Of a stretch of DNA of 64,000 nucleotides, positions 23,501-35,500 are shown one piece after another. Source of the DNA: Chrysemys picta bellii (taxonomy: Eukaryota; Chordata; Testudines; Emydidae). Position numbers and translations under genes: made by a program. The stretch covers positions 25,100,572 to 25,164,571 of the forward strand of contig NC_088800.1 of NCBI RefSeq assembly GCF_011386835.1. Reading direction: 5' to 3'. The notes beneath the pieces were generated by a model, which was given only the letters and a program-made list of their open reading frames with translations, was not told the DNA's origin and made no database searches. Every line of letters begins with the position of its first letter. Position 1 is the stretch's first letter.

Positions 23501-26500
23501 TCATTAGATAATACATTCCAGTTTATATTCCTGACTGAGCAATTTTTATACGCTTGGGTAAGAAAAACAGGAATTTAAATTGAGTTCAACCATGTAGGCA
23601 GTTTATCCTGAAGTGCAGACACTTTTAAATCAATTTAAATTCAACAAAGAAGGTCTTTTATAGAATGGATCATTTAAGTAGATATGCACTTCAACAACTG
23701 AGGACGAGGAAAGCAAGCATTCAGAAATGGCTCAGTCAGGTGAGAAAAAGTATTTGAACTAGAATTCAGTGTGGAGCTCAGACACAAATGCACATGTTCT
23801 GTATGTACACACTTATAACAGGAATATTTCACAAGATAAGAAATGGCTAGAAAAATAATACTTAGTATTTTCAAGGTTGGTTCAGCTAGCAGAGGAAGCT
23901 TACACATGTGGAAAAGAAACTGTTCACAGGAATAATGTACTCTTACGGTATATCTACACAGCAACTAGACACCCACAGCTGGCCCATGCCAGCTGACTTG
24001 GACTTGCAGGCATCAGGCTGCAGGGCTGTTTCATTGCAGTGTAGACTTCCTACCTCGGGCTGGAGCCCAAACTCTGGAACCCTCCCACCTCGCAGGGTCC
24101 TAGTGCTCAGATTCCAGCCCGAGCCAGGAAGTCTACATAGCACTGAAACAGCCCCACAGCCTGATCCCTGCGAGCCCAAGTCAGCTGGCACAGCCAGCCT
24201 CAGGTGTCTAGTTTTTTGTGTAGACATACCCATAACCAGCATGGGAAGTTCTCTGATATACTACAGAAAAAAGGTGCGAAAAAAAGACCACGAGAAAGAA
24301 AGGAGAAACAGCTATAACACTTGAAGATATTTAAAGCACCAAAGCACTTAATGGAAAATGTTTAATAGCACTACCCTCAGATAAGAATGATACCTTCCTA
24401 CAATAGCTATGAGGATTCAGTATAGTGCCATACTGCAAAATACCCACAGAAAGATAGTGGATATGAAAGATAAAGTGTGATCCTTAGAGGCAATCCTAAA
24501 TATCATCTTCTGGTAAAGATCATAAAGGCCAGATCTATATTAGAAACTTTTGACAGCACAGTAATGTCAATACTAGGCGGATTTTTTGGTGACATTTCTG
24601 TACTGGCTAAAGCCCCAGTGTTTTTTTACCAGCATACGAATGCTTTTGTGGCTATGCCTTATTTCACACAGGGAACCAATATAAGCTATACTGACAAAAG
24701 TCCTTTTTTGCCAGCATAAGCCGTGTCTACATTAGGAGGGTTTGCTGATATACCTATACTGGCAAGCATCTTCTAATATATACTTGGCCTAAGTCCCTGC
24801 CTTGGGGAAGCCAGTTGTCCTGACTGCTCACAGCATAAAACTCAATCAGAGTTTAGACAAGCAAATGAAGAGTTCACACTTGGATGCCATCTTTAACATA
24901 AAGAAAAAAGGTAGAATTTCTTCATGCCAACTGCTAAAATTACAAATGGCTTTCCAAACAATGCAAACATGCTCAACACACTTTACTACAATGCACAATC
25001 AATTTAATGCACTGTACTGAAGACCTGGTTGAAATCATTTAAATTAAACATGGAAGAACATCTCTCTAGGTCTATAGATACATTTGGACTCCAACAGCAG
25101 CCATCCAACTAAGTGGTTAAGCAAATATATTAAAATATTGCTTTTATTGATGCTCATTCCAAATTAAGGTACAGTCTATTTTTTGAAAAGCAAATCAGTC
25201 AAATAGAGCCTAATAGCTTAGCCAAAATCTGTAATAAAGACAGGTTTTGAGCACCTGTTTGGAACATTACCACTATAACAGCAAGTCAGGTAGGCATTAA
25301 TACTTTAAAAGCACTCCATGCTAGGCACAAGCAGTCAACTTTATACAAGCTGATCAAATTTAGTCACACCACCTTGGAAAGGAAGGCTGCCAGGCATATG
25401 CTCTTTCAGGTCATCACCCCATCCCCTTACACATTCTGGAATCTTCCTCAGCTTCTCCCACCAACCTTCTTTTGTATATCAAAACAGAAGAAAGATTTTA
25501 GAATTTATCCATAAAAGGAAAAACCAAGATAACAGAAAATAAAATCAGATAATGTGGAAGATGTTAAAAAGTTGATGACACCTTTATTAATAACAGTCAC
25601 AAATGGGTCAGATTTTGACACTGGGCTGTTTGTCAATCTTTTGATGCATATGGACATTTATAAGCACAAAGATATGGCATATATGTACCTACTCAATACA
25701 CATTTTCTGCTCCCAAGTTAAAGCAGTGCTTTTGAAAGTCGTTCCTTCTGGTATGTTACTTTCCAAATTACAGCTTAATGCTAAGAAGGGGATACAACTT
25801 GGAATAGGGTTGCCAGGTGTCTCGTTTTTGACTGGAACGCCCAGTCAAAAAGGGACCCTGGTGGCTCCGGTCAGCACTGCTGACCAGCCCACTAAAAATC
25901 AGGTCAGTGGTGCAGCAGGGCTAAGGCAGGCTCCCTGCCTGCCCTGGCTCCATGTGGCTCCCAGAAGCAGCCAGCATGTCTGGCTCCTAGGCACAGGGGC
26001 AGCTATGGGGGCTCCACACACTGCCCCCACCTCAAGCGCCGGCTCTGCAGCTCCCATTGGCTGGGAACCCACACCCCCAGCCAGAGCCTGCACACACCCC
26101 CCCGAACCGCCTAACCCAGCCCTGAGCCCCTTCCCACACTCTGAACCCCTCGGCCCCAGCCTGAAGACCCCTCCTGCACCCCAAACCCCTCATCCCCTGT
26201 CCCAGCCAAAAGCTCCCTCCCGCACCCCCCTGCACCCCAATCCCCTGCCCCAACCTGGTGAAAGTGAGTGAGGGTGGGGGACAGCAAGTGACTGAGGGAG
26301 GGGGGATGAAGTGAGCAGGAGCACAGCCTTAGAGAAGGGGTGGGGCAGAGCAAGGGTTTTTCGGTTTTGTGCGATTAGAAAGTTGGCATCCCTAACTTGG
26401 AAGCAGTATAAATGTGTGTTATGACAGGGAATGAGTAAGAGAACGCAACACAAGTAAGCAGGATAATGGCGCAAGGAGGAGGAAGCACATGAAACTAGAG

Positions 26501-29500
26501 CAAAAGGTAGTAAGGGAGAAGACAAATGTAAAAAAAAAAAAAAACTTCGCTGTAGTTTCATACCCTTCTTCCTACATATCATGCTGTGTGACATTTGTAC
26601 AAATTAATAAGAGCTTCAACTCCTCTACAAGATATTATACATAGTGCAGTATAAGGGGCAAAAGAGTCCATTTGTGGCATGACATTGTTGTTAGTCTTCT
26701 ATGCCCCAAACATCAACGTATGATACTTAATTGGTTACTGAGACATAATTCCATCTATCTCAGCTCTTTGGCAAATCAACACATTTCCAAAAGGAAATAT
26801 AAAAGATTTCTAAGTAAGAAATCTGAAGCATGAAAGTTAAAAAAAAAAAAAAAATCATATAAATCCTCTAAAACATGTCAGTAATATATTTTGTATTTTA
26901 GCCAGCATGCATTTCACATTCCTATAAATGCTTCTAATTTAGCACTACTTTTGAAAAGTACCATAAAGCTTATGCTAGCGCAAAGTTTGAGAGGTAAGGC
27001 ATCAAGAGTATGAAATCTGCAGACATCTGGGATATGTTTTCATACAGACTGAGAAGTTTCCCAAAGAGAACTATACAAGCAGGACATAAGGCTCTCATAA
27101 TTTAGTTACTAAAGGAGATCCCAACCCCGCCCTTTTTTTGTACCATTTGTACATAGTTCCTTTGCAGTTAACTGCTCTTACCAGTTTCTGGTTGACAGAA
27201 TGTGTATTGGCTGCTGGAGGAAGAACCCATGTTAAAATCATCTGAACCTTGAGCTTCCTCATCAACAATTGCAGTTTCTTCCTGCGTTCCAATTTCTTCT
27301 ACTTTAGGTGTTTCAAGGGTAACAATGTCAGAATCATCACTAATAGCCCCAATACAGGAACCGTGATCAGGCAATCTTTCTTTCTTTGCCTAAAAAAATC
27401 AGTAATATAAAAAGAGGTTATTCAAACAGACATACAGAAAGTAGAGCATTTTAAAAACAGAAAGTAGTTAATGCTTTAGGAGCAAAAGAGGAATAATAAC
27501 TTTATTTTTGCATCTTAAAAATATTGCTTGGCATTGTAAGGTGGGGTTCATTTAGGTCTTTGAGCTATACAATACATAGTATACCTCAGGAACTGCCTGG
27601 GTTTCCTCCAAGGCAGCATGAGAAGTTTCTACCATTGACACCACATCATCTTTGCTGCATTCAGCTGTAGTACAAAGAAATCTTCAATTAATGTGGGATT
27701 AAAAACATGGACTCCACTTTTCTTCAAACAATTTCTAAAGTCATATCATTCCCGAATAAATATTCTTCAAATGTATTAAACTTCATTGTTTAACATCCCT
27801 CTAAGAAACATCAGACTCCAAATACTTTATCACTAGGATATGATGATGTGAGGATGCTTTTATTTAGACACTCATTGCATTGATCATACTAGAAGCAACC
27901 TACACCCTAAACATACACTTAGATTAAATTCAACAGTATGTCCTCCGTTATCCAGACATCATGATGGAACATAGATCAATCTGGATAATCCAAGGACTTT
28001 TCAAGATATTGAGGGACCTGACCTCGCTTTGGATAATGGATTCCTAGACATTAAATCAAAATTTTATTATATTTTACCATCTGGGGTTTTGCATTAACTG
28101 TGTGAATCATCTCACTGCTAAACCCATTTAATAAAACTTGCCATGAATGGTCTTAGCTTCATAATACAAATTGGAAAAAATATTTATCCTATTCAACCTA
28201 TTTATAAAAAGATTAAATAAGGTAAATATAGTTTTTTCCGATTTATATTATGAAGCTAACTACAAAAAATGTGCAAGCCCAAATTCATGCACCCAATCTA
28301 GGTGTGCAAATACATGCATACAAGTTGAGATTTGCACATGCTTTATATATGTGGAAACCCGGACATACATATGAATTGGGATAGGGTATTTAAAATTGGG
28401 CATTCACAAATGTGCATGCACATTTTGGAAGATCTGCCCCATTACCTTGTAGATAGCTTCCACTGAGAGGCAAAGAGGTCCAGTAGACAAAGCATTGAAC
28501 TGGGACTCAGCAGGTCTGTGTTCTATTCCCAGTTCTGCCACTGGTCTGCTGCAGGACCTTAAGTAAGTCACTTCACCTTTCTGTGCCTCTGTTTCCCTTC
28601 CCATCATATGTCTGACAAAACATCATCTATTTATATGGTAAGCTTCTTGGGACAGACTGTATTCTATCACAACTGGACCCAATCTTGTTTGGGCCATCAA
28701 GGCACCACAACAACAACAACCTGAGACCACCACCAATCTGTGAAAAGTATTTATATCCTTTTGATGAGATAACTGGCTCTGTGGATGAGGGGAAAGCAGT
28801 GGATGTGTTATTTCTTGACTTTAGCAAAGCTTTTGATACTGTCTCCCACAGTATTCTTGCCACCAAGTTAAAGAAGTATGGGCTGGATGAATGGACTGTA
28901 AGGTGGATAGAAAGCTGGCTAGATCGTCGGGCTCAACGGGTAGTGATCAATGGCTCCATGTCTAGTTGGCAGCCGGTTTCAAGTGGAGTGCCCCAAGGGT
29001 CGGTCCTGGGGCCGGTTTTGTTTAATATCTTTATTAATGATCTGGAGGATGGTGTGGACTGCACTCTCAGCAAGTTTGCAGATGACACTAAACTAGGAGG
29101 CGTGGTAGATACACTAGAGGGTAGGGATCGGATACAGAGGGACCTAGACAAATTAGAGGATTGGGCAGAAAAAAACCTGATGAGGTTCAACAAGGACAAG
29201 TGCAGAGTCCTGCACTTAGGACGGAAGAATCCCATGCACTGCTACAGACTAGGGACCGAATGGCTAGGTAGCAGTTCTGCTGAAAAGGACCTAGGGGTCA
29301 CAGTGGACGAGAAGCTGGATATGAGTCAACAGTGTGCTCTTGTTGCCAAGAAGGCTAACGGCATTTTGGGCTGTATAAGTAGGGGCATTGCCAGCAGATC
29401 GAGGAATGTGATCGTTCCCCTTTATTCGACATTGGTGAGGCCTCATCTGGAATACTGTGTCCAGTTTTGGGCCCCACACTACAAGAAGGATGTGGAAAAA

Positions 29501-32500
29501 TTGGAAAGAGTCCAGCGGAGGGCAACAAAAATGATTAGGGGTCTGGAGCATATGACTTATGAGGAGAGGCTGAGAGAACTGGGATTGTTTAGTCTCCAGA
29601 AGAGAAGAATGAGGGGGGATTTGATAGCAGCCTTCAACTACCTGAAGGGGGGTTCCAAAGAGGATGGAGCTCGGCTGTTCTCAGTGGTGGCAGATGACAG
29701 AACAAGGAGCAATGGTCTCAAGTTGCGGTGGGGGAAGTCCAGGTTGGATATCAGGAAAAACTATTTCACTAGGAGGGTGGTGAAACACTGGAATGCGTTA
29801 CCTAGGGAGGTGGTGGAGTCTCCTTCCTTGGAGGTTTTTAAGGCCCGGCTTGACAAAGCCCTGGCTGGGATGATTTAGCTGGGAATTGGTCCTGCTTTGA
29901 GCAGGGGGTTGGACTAGATGACCTCTTGAGGTCCCTTCCAACTCTGATATTCTATGATTCTATGATTCTATGATTTAGCAAATTATTAAATATCACTCAA
30001 AGAAATTTCTACTGATAGTTTAACTGGTCTTAATTTCTGGATGACAGAACATGTATTGGCTGCTAGAGGAAGATCTCACGGTAAAGGCCTCAGAATGCTA
30101 AGCTTCCTCATTAGCATACATTTGAGCATGCACAAACTCCAACTTTGCAAATCCTGTGTTTTAAGATTTGGCTGGCACTTCAAACTCCACTCCTTGCCAC
30201 AGAGACAGTGGATTCCCTAACTGAAGTCCCTGCACAGCCCTACTCCTCCCATACTACTCACATAGTTCCCATAAGCCTCATTCAATCCCTATAGCTCCAC
30301 TCCATGCTTATAGGCCCTCACATGGGCACACACCCCTTATCAGCTTCCTTGCAGCAGTGCCATTAGGTGTCTTTGAAGCACTGATGCCTCAGTGCAGAAA
30401 TACTGTGCTCTCTTAGTGTACCAGGTAGTAGAGCCACAGAAAATGGGAAACAAAATGGGACATGGATAAGCAAAGAGGGAAAGCTCCAATTTGACAAACT
30501 CCCTATTGTTTGTCAGAGCACAACTTCTCTCCTGTCCTTTTTGAGATCCTCAGGAGATGAAAATATGGGGGGGGCTATGCAGAGGGCATAGAGGGGAAAT
30601 GGGGTTGTGTTGGAAAGCTTCTAAGGAGAAGGCAGCCATTATATATCTGAGTTGAACCATCACCTTCAACGGCCCTCCCATGCTGTTGCTGCCATGGATA
30701 GTATCCCCTCAATACTCCACTCTCTTCTGATGCCCCTCATAGCTCACAGAACCCTGTGCCATATCACTGCTGTCCAGCCTAGCTCCTCAAGCTGAGGGCC
30801 TCGGGAGGTGTACACAAGGGGCTGATCTGTGGATTCAGGGAGACAGGCTCAACTGCAGAGAAATAGCCGCTAATGGAATTTAACAGCTCCACTCTTTGTC
30901 TTTGCGGAGCTCAATTAAGTGATGATAATAACTATACATTTCAGAGTATGATTTGAAAACTGTCTTATCCCCAAGATGGTAGACTGTGTAGGACAGAGAA
31001 ATTTGAAGTTTCAAGGGATTGTGGTGGTTTGAGTATAAAACAAAGAGTCAGTCCGAAAAAATGTGAGACTCAGGAAAAAGTTTCAAAAAGGGCTCATTTC
31101 CAACTGTTACCTCTGGCAAATTTAATAAATCTTTGATAAAAAATATTATGGAAAACTCAATTGCTCTAGGAAGAGAGAAAGTGTTAAATGTGGATACAAA
31201 ATTCAATAATTAAAGTATAAAATGGAAGGATTTTCATTCTGCTTTAAACACAAATCTCAAGGCAATCTTAACACAGAGCCTCTGAGGCACCTCCATACTA
31301 CCAACTAGTTGAAGTTTATTTAACAACTAGTGATAAACCATAGTGACTGCTCAGATTTATGGTAAGTATGATAAGGTTGGGCAACTGTATGTGTTGTGCT
31401 GGCAGATTTTGTGTTGACTTTGTGTGGCTAATGAAGGTGTTTATTGCATTGAGGGATTAAATGTGTTTGGGATTATTGTGTGTGCTGGTTGTGTTTTACT
31501 GGAATATTTGCGTATGCCGATTGTATTACTGTGCAGGTGATTGTGTTGCGTCTGGGGGTTTTGTAGGGGTTATTGTGTGTGATAACTGTGTTGTGGTGTG
31601 CATGGTTGTATTGAGTTGCATCGGGGGGATGCTGGGAGATCTGTGTTGAATTGTGCAGGTGGCAAATAAGGGATGTATGCTACAGTGAGGGGTTGTTTGT
31701 GATTCGTGGTTGTGTTGATTTGTGTCTGGAGGGTTGTATTGGGGGATTTTGTCTTGTTTTGTGCAAGTGAAGAATAAGGGGTGGTTGTGTGGATTTGTGC
31801 ATGTGGGAGGTTGTGCTTGGGGATTGTGTGTTTTGCATGTGCTGTGCTTGGAGATTTGTGCTGACTTATGTAGGTGGTCAATGAGGGGTATGTGCTGCGG
31901 TGAGGGGGTTTGTGTGTTTGCGATTATTGTGTGTGACAGTTGTGTTGTTGTGTGGGTGGTTATGTTGATTTTTGTTTCAGGGTGGTTCTGGGAGATTTGT
32001 AAGGGTGACAGATGGGTGCATGGGTGTGGCAGCCTGACCAAGTAATCCACCATCTCTGCAGTCACCCTCATACAAACAATGAAATTAGCAAGCAAATTAG
32101 CTGTAGAGGAAGGGTGTTGACTGTTTGAGTTACCTCTGATATCACAATGGTCTATAGTACCCTAGGTCTCTTGGTATGGCATAGATACATGTCTTCTGTA
32201 GCTGTACACTGAACAGATGTAATTTATAAAGTCAAATTGGCTCAGAACTTAAAAATTAGATGGTACTAGTCCACAAAACCCAGTGATGATTCAGCCTGGG
32301 AATATTCTTAACAAAAAGAAAAAACAACAAGGAGTCCTTGTGGCATCTTAGAGACTAACAAATTTATTTGGGCATAAGCTTTCGTGGGATATAACCCACT
32401 TCATCAGATGCATGGAGTGGAAAATACAGTAAGCAGGTATAAATATACAGCACATGAAAAGATCGGAGTTGCCTTACCCAGTGGGGGGCTCAGTGCTAAC

Positions 32501-35500
32501 GAGGCCAATTCAATTAGGGTGGATGTGGCCCATTCCCAACAGTTGACAACAAGGGGTAGCTCTCAACTATCCCTGTAGCTGCTCCCAACACTTCACACTG
32601 ACTCCACAGATATTTTAGGCTTCAAAGTGACATAGTGACATTATTGGATTCTTATTATAGATATAATTCACATTTGCTTCTAAATTATCCTGATTTGGCA
32701 TATGACATAATTAAGGAATTTTAATTAAATCATGATTTCTGTATCAGTAATTATATAGCTATCTTTCATCTATACAAATAGGTACTCTTCGTTAACATGC
32801 CTGAAGTAATGATTCAGAAATATGCACCATACTAATAATTTCACTCCCATATACACTTTACAAAGGAATATATATTTGTAATTCTAGTTACTGAAAGTTG
32901 TCCACAACACTGATAAAGTAGTAATGTGACAGAGGCCTATACCCTGTCTTTATTAAGGTGTACATATAGAATATCTTGGACAAAACTAATCGCTACAACA
33001 GAAGTCTGGCATATTTTGTAGAATATCTCTGCTTTTAATATCTTACCTCTCAAATCAAATGGTTGCTCTTCTTCCTCCACCAAAGTAGCATATTCTTCTG
33101 ACGCAAACTCAAGATTACTATTTGTTCCTCCATTTTCAGAGGTCACAGTCTCTATATCAGACCCCTGAAGAATAGAAAGCTTTACATTAGTTACTGAAAT
33201 AACAGCCTTTTTATCCTAAAGTACTTGAAACGGGTTACAGAGAAAAATAACCAACAATAATGAACAAAAATAACAGACCAAATTGAAAACTGGTAATCTC
33301 TAAAACTAAACAAAGTAGGGTAGTCAAGCGATTAAAAAAATTACTCACGATTAATTGCGCAATTAAAAAAATTAATTGCAATTAATCACACTGCTATACA
33401 ATAATAGAATACCATTTATTTAAATATTTTTGGATGTTTTCTACATTTTCAAGTATATTGATTTCAATTACAACACAGAATAAAGTGTACAGTGCTCACT
33501 TTATATTTATTTTTGATTACAAATATTTGCACTGTAAAAAACCAAAAGAAATAGTATTTTTCAATTCACCTAATACAAGTATTGTAGTGCAATCTCTATC
33601 ATGAAAGTTGAACTTACAAATGTAGAATTATGTACAAAAATAACTGCATTCAAAAATAAAACAATGTAAAATTTTAGAGCCTGCAAGTCCACTCAGACCT
33701 ACTTCTTGTTCAGCCAAGTTTGTTTACATTTGCAGGAGATAATGCTGCCCACTTCTTGTTTACAATGTCACCTGAAAGTGAGACATGGCACTGTTATAGC
33801 CAGCGTCGCAAGATATTTATGTGGCAGATACACTAAAGACTAATATGTCCCTTCATGCTTCAACCACCATTCCAGGGGACATGTGTCCATGCTGATGATG
33901 GGTTCTGGTTGATAACAATCCAAAGCAGTGCAGACCAACGCATGTTCATTTTCATTATCTGAGTCAGATGCCACCAGAAGGTTGATTTTCTTTTTTGATG
34001 GTTAAGTTCTGTAGTTTCCGCATTGGAGCGTTGCTCTTTTAAGACTTCTGAGCATGTTCCACACCTCGTGCCTCTCAGTTTTTGGAAGGCACTTCAGATT
34101 ATTAAACACTGGGTCGAGTGCTGTAGCTATCTTTAGAAATCTCACATTGGTACCTTGTTTGTGTTTTGTCAAATCTGCAGTGAAAGTGGTGTTAAAATGA
34201 ACAACATGTGCGGGGTCATCATCCGAGACTGCTATAACATGAGATATATGGCAGAATGCAGGTAAAACAGAGCAGGGGACATACAATTCTCCCCCAAGGA
34301 GTTCAGTCACAAATTTAATTAACACATTATTTTTTTAACAAGCGTTATCAGCATGGAAGCATGTCCTCTGGAATGGTGGCCGAAGCATGAAGGGGCATAC
34401 GAATGTTTAGCATATCTGGCACATGAATACCATGCTATGCTGGCTACAAAAGTGCCATGCAAATACCTGCTCTCACTTTCTGGTGACATTCTAAATAAGA
34501 GGCAGCTTTATCTCCTGCAAATGTAAACAACCCTGTTTGTCTTAGCGACTGGCTGAACAAGAAGTAGGACTGAGTGGACTTGTAGGCTCTGAAGTTTTAC
34601 ATTGTTTTGTTTTTGAGTGCAGTTATGTAACAACAACAAAATCTACATTTGTAAGTTGCACTTTCATGACAGAGATTGCACTGCAGTACTTGTAGGAGGT
34701 GAATTGAAAAATACTATTTTGTTCATTTTTACAGTGCAAATATCTAATCAAAAATAATATACATTTTGATTTCAATTACAACACAGATTACAATATATAT
34801 GAAAAGCTAGAAAAACATCAAATATTTAATAAATTTCAATTGGTATTCTATTGTTAAATAGTGCAATTAAAACTGTGATTAACCGTGATTCATTTTTTTA
34901 ATCGCGATTCATTTTTTTGAGTTAATCGCGTGAGTTAACTGTAATTAATCGACAGCCCTAAAACAAAGTGTTACGGTACAGAAGGTGGAAGAAAAAGAAA
35001 TGTAAAAACACTAGATAAGGTACTAATTACAGAAAGGAAAAGATGTTAAAGGATGCGATTTAAAATGATTATGAATGAGAAAAGCAAAGGAAAAGAAATG
35101 TAGAAAGTGAAACCATGATACTTATAAACATCAATAAATTGACAATCAGGCTTGTCACCTAGCTCTTCAAACTCGGTAGCTGTACCCTTTAGTTGTTTGC
35201 AGTCAGTCAAAGTATCCAAATGTTTTATTTTGCTAAAAAAGGTAGTAGAATTTAGAGAGATTTAAATATATGGTCTTTATTAATGTAGATATCTTATTCT
35301 GGATCCCTTTTTCTCCCAACAAAACGAGGCTGAGGGGTGGGGTATGCTTAAACTTTAAAAGCCCGACATTTTAAGTCAAGCTAAACATAGTAACACAAAG
35401 ACAAAGGAATATAATGAAAGCAACATAATTTTCAAAAACCAGAAGACACTAATAATTCAACAGGGTTTCAAAAGTATAACCTATTAGTACAGTATCATAC

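Noticed and set aside
25726..26353. A 181-codon Pro-rich frame and several others on the opposite strand
   Set aside because: They cross the end of the hAT element at 25805-26394 and reflect its C-rich composition.
31526..32095. A 189-codon Thr/His/Pro-rich frame on the - strand
   Set aside because: It is produced by a GT-rich tandem array. No homology, no start context, and the opposite strand is open as well.
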